Shown piece by piece: positions 30,889 to 43,602 of a stretch of 64,000 bases of DNA (positions within the stretch are counted from its first letter, which is position 1; every line of letters starts with the position of its first letter). Location: assembly GCF_015706575.1 (NCBI RefSeq), contig NW_024037069.1, forward strand, positions 31,517,315-31,581,314. Direction: 5' to 3'. A program made the position numbers and the translations under genes. Source of the DNA: Patiria miniata. Taxonomy: Eukaryota; Echinodermata; Asteroidea; Valvatida; Asterinidae. The notes under the pieces were generated by a model. It was not told the origin of the DNA. It was given only the letters and a program-made list of their open reading frames with translations, and ran no database searches.

Positions 30889-33584
30889 TGTCAATTGAGC
30901 CTGAAAGTGCACCATTTTGTCTTTGAGCTTCCGGACCGGCCCCCGCGACCCATCTATGGGCGTTTTACACCAGGTTGCCCTTTTTCTTGCTAACATTTTC
31001 GACAATGATTTGTAACCGTAATCACCCCGAGAAATATTCATGTTGGAAATGTTATCTGGGCATTCCACAAGAAAGAAAAATGATAAGAAGTCAGTTGGAG
31101 ATTGGTAACAACGACTCTTACTCACGACCTCCACACCCGGAATTAAAAATCCTCTAAACTATTCCAGTATGAGACACCTCGATGAACAACATTTTTTTTA
31201 GACATTGACGTCCTGTTGAATTGGGCCAACACATTTCCCCTGGCGCTACTTCGATTATAATATACATGAATGTTAGAATTTATGAGAGATTTTTTACTTG
31301 TTTGTTGTCCTAAGATTTAAAATAAAAAATAAAACAAAATAAACGAATGTAAAACAAGAATTAAGACGGGGTAGGAGTAAGTTATGCATAAAATATATAC
31401 ATGGATTTTCCCAGATTAAGTTGGTATAAGTCATTACAATGTAATATATTTAATTTAGTAAATAATGGAGCAGAATGATCACGGTAGCCAGCATTCGAAA
31501 TTGCACGAACCGCTCGTTTTTGTAAAGTAAGTATTTGTTAAATTTAGATGACAAATGATAGATGATTTTTTCTTAGGGGGAGCTATAATTTTTAAGGTGC
31601 TGCAATAATCAGTTTTACATTTTCTTGTATTTCTTCGAGGATGTGTTGCTACAGTAATTGCTACAATAATCGATACGAATCAAAAGGTAAAGTCACAAGA
31701 GAAATTGTATGTGCACTGGTTTTAAAAATCGTTGGGTGAATTGTTTGTTTTTACAAATATTATTTTGATTAATTATGACCTGAAACAGTAGCTACTGAAG
31801 CAAAACCTATTCTAAAAAAAGGCAGTTCGCAAGAAAACCCGCGAAACTTCACTGCACGAGTTGAATACACGGAACAATTCTACTTAGGATTCAATTGAAT
31901 CGGTAACTAATAAAACAATCTGTAACGATTCACCGGTACCAGGCAGCTATTCGTGAATACATTTGTGCTTGGCCGGTTTTAAAAAAACACACTATGTTTA
32001 AACCGGTTGGAATCTGGAGGCTGATAATCACCCTCGCCTTTGGCCATGGTCGTCGTCAGGATTTTTTCTAGAGGAGGGCAAAACATATTTTTTTCCCAAA
32101 AAATTCTTGTATTTCTCAACAAAGTCTAGATTCATCAGTTTTAGAGGGGGGGGGGGGGGGGGCAGGGACATTTTGGCACCCCAACTCATTAAATTTACAC
32201 CACTATGACTTCGCGCCTCTTTTTCTTTTCTTTTTTTTTCTCTTTTTCCCCTTTTTGTTTTGCTTTTCCAGGGGGGCCCCCCTTGCCCCCCCCCCCCTCG
32301 CGACGCCCATGCCTCAAACCGGATTTAAACACAGTGTTTAATATCGGCCAAGCACATATTTATTCCCATTCATAAATAACTGTTCGGTCAAAAAATCAAA
32401 ACTTTTCGTTCCAAAAGTCAAAACAAGTCCAAAATTATAAATTTTCAACGATTTCGTTCAAAATTTTTACTTCCTTTTTTTTCGAAACACCCCTCTAGCT
32501 AAATTATGGTATGTCCCTCTCGCAGAGTAGCCGTAAACCAACCTCGTCCCCAGTCCTTACTTTATTTCCAACCTCGTTTCCAATAGTAAGCCCTGGATAG
32601 GAAACTTTCTTCCTGTATACTGATTCGACACCGTAATTTGCTAATAATGGATTATATCGTGTAGTTGGTGTTGTTATTTTCAACGTGCATTACGTGTAGT
32701 TTCACGATCTTTGCAACTATAACGTCCACGCCTTCTCTATAATACTCCTTTCCTTTCCAGTTTGCTCATATTAATATGAAATGTGATACTGCATATTGGC
32801 GGGCCAGATTATAACATTTTAACTTCCAAAAAAAATCGTGTTTTCATAACTCACGGCGCGACGAATTGATGCTGTTTTTACAATACCCCACACACCGCAA
32901 ACAAAAACAAACGCTAGCACCAGACTATTCCTCATTTGCATACGTGTTCAAAAATCTTGCACATGCAAATGATCCAATACCAGGGTGAGAGAAAAGGTAG
33001 AGGTGGGCGCGTACTGCTCGAAACCTTGGGGACGGGGTTGGCCGTAAACAACTCCTAGGCCCAATTTCACGGCGCTGCTAAGCACACGATTTTCTGCTAA
33101 CAGAGCCTCCGTCTATTTCATGGAGACCGTAAGTAAAAGCACAGCAAAAGGCACGCTTACTTCGGAGGAAAAATTTGCTTAACTTAGTGACGTAACAGTA
33201 GAAATCTCCAAGCACGCGCTACCGTTAGCACATCCACGCCATCAAATAGTGCTTAAGGTTAGCAATTTTTTCTGCTATGCTAAACACAACTTTTCTGCTA
33301 ACTGTTAAGCAGCGCCGTGAAATTGGGTCCTGCTGCAGCCAGCCGGCCTTTATCAACCGTTTAAAACCGGCCACGTGACGGGCTCTTGACCAATAGGAAA
33401 ACTGTCCTATAAGGGATTTATGAATATATAATAACAGCATTGCTGTGCTTCAAAATGTGTCCCAGTTCAAAGTTGCAACGAAAAGAGAGTTTTTCTTATG
33501 TCTCTTTCCTTAACATGGCACTTTGTAAACTTTAAAGTCCCCAAATACTTAGCTGAGATTTTCAGTCTAGAATCACTTCTCGCT
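30889..33584. other. Array unit sequence 3' of GPCR F, no gene
   Basis: Matches 16,833-19,530 almost throughout. It contains the hAT-type element at 32,045-32,311 and the foldback MITE at 33,057-33,330. No gene is supported. Confidence 0.65.
32045..32311. mobile_element. hAT-type G/C-tract element, unit 2 copy
   Basis: Orthologue of 17,992-18,257, with the same loss of the right-hand 8-bp duplication and different homopolymer lengths. Confidence 0.75.
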
Positions 33585-34600
33585 TTAACGATCACAGACG
33601 AGTCGTTTCACCCTCTTCAAGTTATTCCTTGCTGCCTGTCGGTGCTCCGGCTGCGCATAGGCCAGGAACATGGTGCCGTAGAAGGTGTCAAACACGGCAA
33701 TAATGGAACTTGCGGTAATGAGAGGGTCGAGAACGGCTGAAGTCAGGTCACTGAGAATTGCAATGTTTATGGCTACACTAGCCGGTAACCAAGCCACGAC
33801 AAATGCAGAGAAGTGTACGATGAAGTACACGGTGGTTTTGTTGGCCGAGTGGTTCGGTGGAGGCTGCGGCGCGTTTTCATCGTTGCCTTCCTGCTCCGTC
33901 TGCTGCACACGATCTTGAAGATGCTTTAGCATCAGCATTTCATCCCGTATCTTGCGCCGCTGTTGCCTAGCGATGCGAACGAGAGAAGCTATCAGAAAAG
34001 TTACCGCGATCATGCTGGGGAAGATGGTCAGATCCAACATGACGACCATTGGGATTCGAAAACCTTCCTCCTGCATGAAACTGCTGTAGAATTGTTGGCT
34101 GTCGGTTTCCAAATTCAATATGGCGGTGAGGAAAACGGAAAGTCCGATGAGCAGAGACAGGCACCAGGACGCACCAATCAGCACGATGCAACGTCTGGGT
34201 GTCGCTAGCCGAAGATACTGCAGGGGCCGGGAGATCTTCAGGTACCGGTCAGCCGCTATGACCACCGAATTCGAGAAGTAGCCGAAAAGTCCAAAATAGG
34301 TAAACTTGTGGCTATTGCGAGTTTGAGCGATGAGTGTTTGATATTTGACATCAGGATCACAGACCACCATGAAATCACAATTTCCGTGACAATCAAGGAC
34401 ACACAAAGACTGGCCATGAAATAGTTGGACACATTATGGAGGATGTGCTCCATAGCGATTGTGGCTATCAACCACACGTAGACGAGACTTGTTGCTGCTG
34501 CGATGAAAATCACGAAGATGCAGCCGGCCAACAAGGCCGGATGGACTGGGTCATCGCTCATAGATGACGCAGAGGCATTCACGATCAGTTCTTCCTCCAT
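33585..34600 (-). pseudogene. Divergent GPCR, copy F, frameshifted in TM3
   Basis: It is the twin of copy C, nearly identical along its whole length. C reads AATAGGTAGAACTTG, whereas F reads AATAGGTAAACTTG at about 34,298-34,305. One base is missing, which shifts the frame at the start of TM3 after about 100 family residues. Upstream, 34,256-34,600 encodes TM1-TM2; downstream, 33,585 to about 34,300 encodes TM3 to the C terminus in another frame. The rest is undamaged (ADRY, AWLP, GTMFL all present), so the lesion is recent, or it is an assembly or sequencing error. Confidence 0.85.
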
Positions 34601-34871
34601 AATTAGGCCTTCCTTTCAAAACATTTCACCTACCAAAAAGCTGTAAGGGCATTCGAAAACACACACAAAAATCATACTTCCTCACTGAAAACTAGAGGTG
34701 AAAGTGTTCTCCGTACCAGTGGGATACCTTTTTTGTATGCGACTGACTGATGCAACGACTAAAATGCATCTCTCAATTATAAACTGTCTTGATAGGGTTT
34801 GCACGCACAGCCAGCACCGGTCGCTTTCATACATACATCATTCTAAAGTAAATTTACTCTTTTTTTCTGGA

Positions 34872-35395
34872 AAGGCCTAATCAGGAATGACGGAGACAAA
34901 ATGAGAACTGAAGCTATGATGGAGTCTCTGAGACAGCAGTTCTTGTTTATTGGATTTTATAATGGGCCCCTTTCGTCAGTAATTAACCACGCCACTGTAA
35001 TCACTACCAAGCTTTTGTCAAGTGAAAATGACAGAATAATGGATACGGAGTAATTGCCTGCGCCCTCTGTGAGCATAAAGTGCAAGTTCACAAAATTGGA
35101 CTCGGCATCATCGTTTAGCCTGGAGAAGTAATTCTGATTGATTGGTGTAAATATTAAAGATGTTACGACCGTGCTCTCCGACGAATTAGAGTTTGTTCTC
35201 CTAACGGATTTTTCACTTGTATAGTTTATTTTAACGGGGGGGGGATACTACTTTTTTGAGGGGGAGGGGGGGTGATGCTTTTGCGCCATAACAGATCCAC
35301 TTTGCTAGTAGACTGGTTTCTGGTCCCTTCATACTGGTAATCGATTCTAATAGGAGCGGGAACCAGGCAGTCTACCCTGCGAGAACTGAATTATT
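34872..35395. repeat. Array repeat R upstream of GPCR F (short form)
   Basis: Twin of 20,819-21,340. The G runs are shorter here (about 8 and 7) than in that copy (about 11 each). Confidence 0.7.
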
Positions 35396-37211
35396 GTCGG
35401 GTCGTTAATACATTTATTTTACGCGGGCTGATTTTTTTGGTTCTCATTCCAGTCCCGGTTGCTATTGACTATAGAGGTCGTCCGGTGTGCGCCGTTAGCA
35501 GACACTCTTTGGTACCGGACTTTTTTTGGCATGACACCGGGACCTGGTGCTGGTCGTGCTGGCGCCGCAAGGCGTGCGTGCGCAGACCCTGGATGTGATT
35601 TTCCGTGGCGCCGTGTTTGGTCTATGGAGTAAAAAAACATGCTACGTTAGTCACAAATACGTAACGTTATGGGGTTTTTTTTTTGGATGAAAATACGTGA
35701 CTCGAGTCACGAGTCATCAAGCTCGAGTCCGAGTCATCATGGTCGAGTCCGAGTCATTTTCCAATGTGACTCGAGTCGAGTCCGAGTTCTGGACTCGAGT
35801 TTCACAACACTGACGTTTTCTATGACCAATTTGAAATTCATGTAACATTATGCTCCCTAGAATTACTTAAACTGACATCATTTTTTTCTGTTCCTTGGGT
35901 TGGTTTCACATCAACAGGAGCAGTTCATCCTATGCTACGAGGTGATCTACCAACATTTTGAACGGTTCCAGCACTATTACGAAATTTTATATGTTTTATT
36001 TAAACAATAATGTACAATTTAAGTCCATTTCATTTTTTTTCTCTACAGAAATGTATTTCAAGTAAGGCCGAGACTCTATCCTCGTACAGAAAAGAGGAGA
36101 GGCTTTTTTTTAAGTCTAAATACGTGTACATGTACTTTTAATATCTATTTATGCTTTATAATTGTTTTTTTTTTTTAATGTTGTAAATGTCATACAATTC
36201 AGTTTCTAACTGCTATATGTCATGTTTTTAAATAAACCATAAACCATATTACATCCTCCTTTAAGAAACGTGAAACATCTTCATCAAATCTGGGAACAGT
36301 CTTCTCCGAAACTGCCCTCTTTTACTGTTTAAAAAAAGGCAGTGGATATTTTGCCGGAGACGGCAAACCTTTAGTAAACGTTTAGTTTGCCGGATATGCA
36401 CTGAACATGCGCAGTTACTGTTTTTTTGTACTTCTCCGGTGACAAATTTTAGTCTGGCTCCATGCCAATATTGTCGTTGTAACCTCGTATTCACAAGATG
36501 GGATTCAGACCATTTTATAATTTCGGACTTTATTTCCCTTTTAAAAAAAATCCTCCAGAGCCTCAAATCTGAAAAAGAAAATGTAATACTCTGCAATAAA
36601 ATGTTTGAGACATGTTAAAATAATAAAAGAAGAATATTCTTATTTATTTGGGGATGGGGAATTTTTTTTTTTAAATGTGGCGAGGATCGGGATCGAACCC
36701 GAGTCATCCCGCTCACTTACACTAGAGCTTTTGCTTAACCACTTCACCAAACGTGCTACGTACAGCGCCCTCTGTTGATATGGAATGCCGCCGGCAAACC
36801 TTTAGTAAACGTTAGTTTGCCGTCATTACCTCCGGCAAAATATCCACTACCTTTAAAAAACGGCAAATCAGTTGTTCCCTTTCTCCAGCCATTTCAATGA
36901 AATGAGTTACACAATACAGTGGCACAGTAACATGTATTTCGATACTTACACAGATTTGTACATTTTATTTTGAGCACAATCGCAAAAGTGAAATAATCAA
37001 ATAAAAATAAATGATAAACAACATAGGCCAATAGTAAATATTAAAATTAGTACAGCCAATGCATAAAGTTATGCGCCATTCTTGTTTCATACATTAATTG
37101 TCTATAAATTTAAGGTATTTGATGATAATTTTTATTCCAAGGTCTTAGGAAGATCATTATCTATGAGCCATAATGCATGCAGCACTTACCAGCAATAATT
37201 AACGAGTTAAT
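35396..37211. other. Array distal flank, original copy up to the duplication end
   Basis: Matches 21,341-23,164 at about 98-99%. It holds the GACTCGAGT cluster (35,697-35,810), the foldback element with tRNA-like core (36,329-36,860; tRNA-like 36,679-36,759) and AT-rich DNA. At 37,211 it passes into unique sequence. Confidence 0.7.
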
Positions 37212-39717
37212 ACTTGTTAATTGCTTTTCAGTTGTGTTCAATTGGCCGTGACAGCCAGCCCAGATGGTCTTTCGGGGCAAAATGCATCAGGCAAAATGCC
37301 TTATTCCCACTCCATCAAGCCAATGTCTTTTCGCAAGGGAAAATAATCTGATGACAACAGTGGAAAGGCCAGGCTGTTTCTGAGCGGGGGAGCGTTCTGA
37401 CTTTGAAAGTGACGTTTTTTCAATCTCCAATTCATTTCACTATCCTTAAAATAAATCCTCAGTTGCAAATATTAATTTTCGCCCATCTGGCATCCGAGTA
37501 ATAAATCTACATAATTGTACATTACACAGATGCAAATTATCATTGTATATTCACAGATGTTAGTATGAAGAACACAACCATATCTATTAAAATATATTTA
37601 CACAAGTTTACTTAACAAGTTCCGCTTTACGCTTATCAGAATGAGAAAATGCAGAAATTATTCAATAATTGTTATATTTGAAGCGAGAAGATTAGCGCAA
37701 ATGTTGCTCCCGTGTACAAATCGTAAATCTGTTGAGACTGCATTTTTGACTTAAAGTAGGCTCAATAATGACAAGTGGAGAACAGAAGTCCAATGTGTAA
37801 ATAAATTATACTCGCCTAACTTCGAACTTCCACTATGTTGTCAAATTGAAAAAAAAGTCTGTAGTCTAAACAGATATTCATGCAGAAATATATCCACATT
37901 ATTGTACATCACAGTGCGTCAGAAGTTAAACTACGGGAGATTATCACATTTGATTTACCTGTGACGTCATACCAACGAGCAACCGACTACGGCTAACACT
38001 AACATTAAATCGTCTTTGCATGTTATTTTGTTCACAGTTTACGTCATCACTTATACACAATCACATTTAAAGAGAAACAGGTGCAGTGCATGTTTGCTGA
38101 ACGTTGCCATCACGTGATAACATTCAATTTGTAAACAAAGGTAACATGGTCTGTAATAAAGTGGTTTATATCTATAAAAAAAAATGATAATAATCGAATG
38201 AGATATGTTTGTATTATATAACGACTGACATGAACTTTCTTTGATGGCATATTATTTACAAAGACTTAATTTTTTTAATTTTAAAGTGAAATTACATTCT
38301 CATCGAATTTCCAAATTTAATACAAGTTGTAAATATTATAATTCATCAAAAGGAAAAACGATCAGTTGCTGTGATGATAGCAATAACAAATCTTCGACGG
38401 ATAGTGTGCAAGTCCAAAATATTGATTAGAATCATCAAATTACAAAACTGTGTTTCACTAATCTGTGAGCCAAAGTTTGCTGAAATAAATTATTAGAATG
38501 ACCAATGGTGGCCGTTACATACTAAGATTGCTATTAATATTATTATTTGTATTAGTTATTATTATGAAAACAAAAAACTAGGACCTTCGTGAGACACTTT
38601 AGCATTACAAGTTATACCTTTGGGAGACATGGAATTAGGGAGACATTTCAATGTCTCCCTTATGCTTCAGCCCCTATTTAGAGGCAAAAACTTTGTGTCT
38701 TAAATAGGCTAGATCGTGGTCCTATTCGTAGAAATACCAACATTCGTGGGGGTAGGGGTAATTAAAGTTAGAAGAAATAATAATAACCGGAAGAGTGATT
38801 AGGGAGACTTTCCCATAGATTTGTGCACATTTTTGTTTTCAACTTAAATGTGCCCTAATTTTCCCTTGTCCTTTTCCCACGAATGTCGATATTTTTTACT
38901 AATTAGACCACAAACAACAAATATAACCTAATTGCGACAATGAAATTTTGACCCAGTTATGTGTCTCCCTATTATCGAAAAAATACGATAACGTGTCACT
39001 CTAATGGTACATTTAGTAATATATTTATTATTATTATTAAGACAACATGAGTTTGCGGTAGCACCATGTGAATAAATCTCTTTTGTGAGTATGTGTGGTT
39101 CTTTTCAGAACCACACATACTCACAAAAGAGATTTATTCACATGGTGCTACCACAAACTTATATTGTCGTAGTATCTTTCCACCATGCAAACCTTCAAAT
39201 CTCATATTATTATTATTAGAAGTAGTAGTAGTATTAATTTTCAAGGGGATGGATAAGACGTTGTTGGCAACGTATATGTACGAAAGAACACAGTACCAAA
39301 GGCCTGAAGAAATGCATCAAAATAGTCGATACTGAGTGATGACATTGTTTAGGAAACTCAAACAAAAGTGTGAAGTGTTTTTTCCATGATGAAAAACAAA
39401 TGACATTAGTCAGTCGTGGGGGAGGGTAGCCAGGCAACCGATCCCTTGATCCGCCCACGAGATGAGCATGCGTTACTACATCCGACGGACGCAGTTCATA
39501 CCACTAGATTGCGACCACGAGTCGGAGTTTCCACGATGCCGTGACTTGAGCCTTTCGCGCGGTTGAGTTGAAAACGAGGTCAGACTAGCAGGCCTCGTAC
39601 ACTTGAATAGGTTCGTATGTTAATAGCTCGGCAACATTCACGATATCAACATGACAAGTTCTCTTTTTGTGTATGTTATTGGTTTCCATCCCAGATAGAT
39701 AAAGAATGAATATATAG
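37212..39717. other. Unique AT-rich intergenic region
   Basis: No recognisable gene. It contains a small inverted repeat, AGGGAGACATT-TC-AATGTCTCCCT (38,637-38,660), further GGGAGAC pieces nearby, and a large palindrome at 39,051-39,158. The 62-codon frame at 38,241-38,429 has no recognisable domain. Confidence 0.6.
39051..39158. repeat. Near-perfect palindrome, 46-bp perfect arms, 4-nt loop
   Basis: 39,057-39,102 is the exact reverse complement of 39,107-39,152 around the loop TTTC, and pairing continues to 39,051 and 39,158 with one mismatch. It could form a cruciform or hairpin. No terminal repeat or target duplication is evident, so a transposon is not shown; a template-switch or assembly artefact is possible. 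Confidence 0.9.
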
Positions 39718-40221
39718 TTACGGTGCGGTGAAGCGGCCGCTAGCATCAGCCTGCATGCAGGACAGATTGGCGGGAAACGCACGGGCAGGACGCTCACAGA
39801 TCACAGAGTGATCCCAAGTACACCCCGTGTCATCCCAACTACCGTCCGCTGCATCCCACAGCTGCACGCAAAATGCATTAATACCAGTCGGTTCCCCCGG
39901 CGCCCACTTGGTGTATACACACTCCTTACCTCCATTGCCTGGCTGCACGTACCTGCCTTCCATCGAATCGTGCCTGCAACCGATCCAAAGACTTCCTTTG
40001 AGAGAGTTCTCCTTGAACATTTGCCAAATCAACTGATGCTCTTCATCGGAATCGGGTACGGCCATGCTGCCGCTCATACCAGAGCAAGTCGCTTGAGCTT
40101 CGTCCCACGTCATGGTGTCATCGACGAGGCAATAGTAAGACCCGCTTGCCCACTCCCACTGAGGACAGAGGCCCGCTACTCCACCCACAAGAACGATGAA
40201 ATATAGTATACCTGTGTCCAT
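39718..40221 (-). CDS. Secreted C-type lectin-like protein, single CTLD
   Basis: I take the ATG at 40,219-40,221, which gives 167 residues; the frame upstream begins only with TTG. Residues 1-17 form a signal peptide. A C-type lectin domain spans C19-C142 with C31, C46, C118, C134, WIGC (79-82), an EPT triplet (110-112) at the sugar-specificity position and WDD (129-131) at the WND position, so calcium-dependent sugar binding is plausible but altered. After the domain comes LSCMQADASGRF, which matches the start of the PAN/apple region of the neighbour at 41,792-42,553, but a stop follows at once. The DNA there reads CACC-GTAACT, so a splice donor is possible and the true C terminus may lie in another exon. 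Likely a secreted recognition protein. Confidence 0.85.
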   Translation of the reverse strand: MDTGILYFIVLVGGVAGLCPQWEWASGSYYCLVDDTMTWDEAQATCSGMSGSMAVPDSDEEHQLIWQMFKENSLKGSLWIGCRHDSMEGRYVQPGNGGKECVYTKWAPGEPTGINAFCVQLWDAADGSWDDTGCTWDHSVICERPARAFPANLSCMQADASGRFTAP

Positions 40222-41791
40222 TGTTTTGCGTCTGTACAAACCAAATAGCGTTTAAGCTGAAGAAATCATCCACAGATTACTCACATTAAATGTCGGAAGA
40301 AAGCTGCATGTGGGAAAAAACAACTTACTATTGCAGCACTTATTATACTGCTCTCCAGCTTTTGCATGAACTAACAAAAACTGACTTTGCAATAATGTTT
40401 ATCGTATCCCTGGCCAAACCACTTCATTATAGAAGGCAGATGTTTGCTGCTGAGCTATATAGTGCGTCCCTTGGTATTATCATCTTTGTTTCTTCGGGCA
40501 TAAAGGCAACTAGACTGGTCCCCCAGGCCTGTAATCAGCTCCCATGCGTAAGCTTCTGATTGGTCCTCGTTTTTGCTCGCAGAGTAAACGTTGTGCTATT
40601 GTTAGAGTTCTTTGCAATGACGTCATTTACGCACTGGTTACCTGTTTAGTGCTCTTAGGCCTAGAGTAGTGTGTTTCCATTGGGAAAAAAACATTACGAA
40701 ACTCATTGGGAATAATTTTACAGATGGCCTGATACCAGAGTCCTGTCTTCACTTTCAGCAAGGTCGTCTAACAAATTGCCTTGAACGGTTACCAGGCAAC
40801 TCAGGTATGCGGCAGAACGCGGCATGGACAATACATTTGCGGAGAAACTTGCATGTAATTCACAGGAGAACGTTGTGACAAATGATAACGTGGAAACTAT
40901 AATTCACTCGTTCTATCGTCTGATCAGTACAGGTAATATTGATAGGCCCTGCACACTAAGAGAAAATAATAGTCATCAACGGTCAAACATTACAAGTAAC
41001 TATATGAACAATCTTACAAAAAAAATGAAAAGGCCAGTTTAAGAGCTAATTGTGTTTTATGTTTGTTCGCAAGACCATTTGAATATTCTTTAATGTCTCG
41101 GTTTTAATTCAATATTCTTTGATAGTCAAAAGGAAAGAAGAGGTATTCTGTTATAATCGTTCAAAGTAGGATAAACTTAAATCATTTTTATGAGCAATAC
41201 CAAAAAAAAAGGTCTTTGCATTCAGTGTATGGTACCATGTGGTGTGCTATGCATCCACCGAGTCTCGGTCATGGGGTTTTGATACGGTGGATATATTTTC
41301 TTTTTAAATGTCGAATATATTTCGTGTAGTTTAAACTCCCCGTAGGCGAACAATTCTCGTTGCATCATTCACTACTGCACTGGAGTTTAAGAGCAGTCTG
41401 CGATACGGGGAGCAGCATCTACTAGCACACCAGCTGCCACCGGCGTGATTGTACCCCCTCAGCGATGAGAAGTGGAAGCTAACTCAGCTTGTCGCATGTC
41501 TTAGACTTGTCTGTAGAGTCTTCAGTGATTACGTCTCTGTTCCTTAGTCAGTTCTCTGTCTCCCGCGACAGATTTGTTTCATCTAAACTATATCTTCAAG
41601 CTAACAGAGGAGGCAGTGTTTCAGTTAAAATTGGCTACAACGTCCATTTTTTTTATAGACATGACAATTCTTAAGCAAATGACAATGTTTGCATCTACTT
41701 CTCTACTAATACAATCAGCGAAGTAAAACACTGAAATTTATGATTCTTTCTTATATCAACACAGCTTAAATGATAATTTGCTTGAAGCGCC
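40222..41791. other. Intergenic between lectin genes, no gene seen
   Basis: The short frames (for example 40,824-41,042) show no domain. The region would include the promoter of the lectin at 39,718-40,221; I cannot identify its elements. Confidence 0.5.
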
Positions 41792-42553
41792 TCATTCGCG
41801 TAAGTCAAAGTGGTAGCAGTTTTCGTCATTGTCAACCACCATGCTGGCGTCGTGCGTTGTCTCGTACAACTGGCAGATCTTCTCTCCGTGGCTGACCTGT
41901 CGCAGATTGAAGGAGCGGCATCGAGGCTCATCCCGGCACGCCGAGCCGCACGCGATGACACCCTCAGTGGGGAACTCCTGGATGAATTGACCGGTCAGGC
42001 AAGGGGACGTCTTGAAGCGGCCGTCTGCATCAACTTGTAAGCAGAGGAGCTGTGACGAATCCCCCACCTGGGATGTTTCGCAGATGGCATGGAAGAGATG
42101 CTCGCACGGTTGGTCTGCCCACTCTCCGTTTGTCATCGTTATCCTTCCGCAGGATCCACTTGGGTAGTAACCTCCGTTGGGCTCGCCCGTCGCCCAGTTG
42201 ATGTACCCACTAACCTTCCCATCATGCTCCACGCAGCTCCACTTCCCGTCTGCAGGCTCCGGCCTACTGCAACCGATCCAGAAGTCGGTAGGTGCATCGG
42301 ATGTTGACAGTGCCTCCTCCACCATCCCCCAGATAGCATCTTGCTCAGCCTGCGTGCTGGACATCGCCAAGCCGCCTCCGAGATCTCTACACTTATCATC
42401 TACTGCCTCCCAGGACCGTGTCTCATCAACCAGCAGACGGTAACAGGACAGGCCGACTTTCTGCCAAGAGGACAGGCAGCGTCCCGTACGACCAAAAGAG
42501 ATAGATACCAAAATGACGAGCAGCAGGAAAAATAATGCTTCCTTCCAGGCCAT
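41792..42553 (-). CDS. Secreted C-type lectin with C-terminal PAN/apple domain
   Basis: I prefer the ATG at 42,551-42,553 (253 residues) because a clear signal peptide follows (ALFFLLLVILVSISFG). An in-frame ATG 60 bp upstream (42,613) is possible. The C-type lectin domain covers C26-C158 with C37, C55, FWIGC (91-95), EPN (124-126), the mannose-type triplet, WAD (145-147) at the calcium-site WND position, and C150/C158. Then CLQVDADGRF leads into a PAN/apple domain (about 171-253) with C171, C185, C202, C206, C212, C227 and C246, ending CYHFDL. EPN predicts mannose or GlcNAc-type binding; PAN domains bind protein or carbohydrate. A secreted immune or adhesion lectin is likely. It is a single exon and is the best preserved gene of the cluster. 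Confidence 0.9.
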   Translation of the reverse strand: MAWKEALFFLLLVILVSISFGRTGRCLSSWQKVGLSCYRLLVDETRSWEAVDDKCRDLGGGLAMSSTQAEQDAIWGMVEEALSTSDAPTDFWIGCSRPEPADGKWSCVEHDGKVSGYINWATGEPNGGYYPSGSCGRITMTNGEWADQPCEHLFHAICETSQVGDSSQLLCLQVDADGRFKTSPCLTGQFIQEFPTEGVIACGSACRDEPRCRSFNLRQVSHGEKICQLYETTHDASMVVDNDENCYHFDLRE

Positions 42554-42613
42554 TTTGGTATGTAATGCTGCAATCCTTGTGATGCTGTACCTACACTGCA
42601 GCAACCGATACAT

Positions 42614-43602
42614 ATCGATGTAGGTAGGCTGGCATCAATCGATGCGCGTGGTAAGGTCTAAGACACACGTAACTATGGTGATTTAATTTCCATTTTTACA
42701 CTTTAACTCTACTTTCATTAGAGAGATTGATGCCATTTAGACGAGGCGCCAGAAACATTTTCTCTAGGCCATCATGATAACAAATGCTACAAACCCTGGG
42801 GTGATATTCGTCTACAATAGCGTCTAGGTAGTTATTCTGGTACCGATCAATCCCTAGATAGAGGCCTAAGTCATTTGTTGCTATGGTAATTCATCGACCT
42901 TTTCACACGATAACCCTGACGTTAATACGAGCATCATGACTAAATACCACTTGTGCCTTCCGTAGCCGCCGTACTATTAATGAAATTGACTGACGAGATG
43001 GAAGCTAAGACCACGTGGAATTAAACATCGAGAAATTCAACAATATTGGCTTTCATTTTTATTCCTCTTCAGGCTGACTCTAGCCTCGGTTCATATTGAA
43101 ATTGATTGTGACGATATGAAAAAATTGAGTATCTATGCTGGATAAAATATCGAATATTTTTGGCCGACTTGATATTGATTATTGTTAGCCTACTCTTTTG
43201 GCTTTCTAATGGTTTCAGTTCGTGCATGCAAGGTTACTGGTATCACATCATTCATCTACGTCACTGACGACTTCCAACGGATTTTTTTGAGTGCTCAAAA
43301 TCTTAAATAGGGTGCATAACAACGTTGAGGCTTAAGCTCAGTGGCAACTGTACACTTTGAAGAAAAAAAACAGACAAACATATGAACAATTTTAGGGTCT
43401 CGTAAAGGATTCCATTGCTAATACACGTACAAATGGGTATCCCACAGCAACAGCAATGTTCAGTTCTCAATATTCACAACACATTTTGTACATCAAATGA
43501 AAATGTTCGCTTCTACTTTTGCAAAGTTACTCGGTTGAGAAAAACATTGAAATAAAATGCATTCCTTCTGACATTTTATGCAGTAACTGTTTTGCAGGTT
43601 TC
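42614..43602. other. Intergenic, no gene seen
   Basis: Presumed upstream region of the lectin at 41,792-42,553. No conserved frame or RNA gene is seen. Confidence 0.5.

Larger units (their letters stand above)
26350..37211. repeat. Near-identical tandem block, copy 2
   Basis: Partner of 12,310-23,164. Its right end at 37,211 meets unique DNA, whereas copy 1 ends in the truncated GPCR D. Confidence 0.85.

Noticed and set aside
40824..41042. 72-codon plus-strand frame between lectins
   Set aside because: No recognisable domain, repeat partner or splice context; cannot be told from chance.
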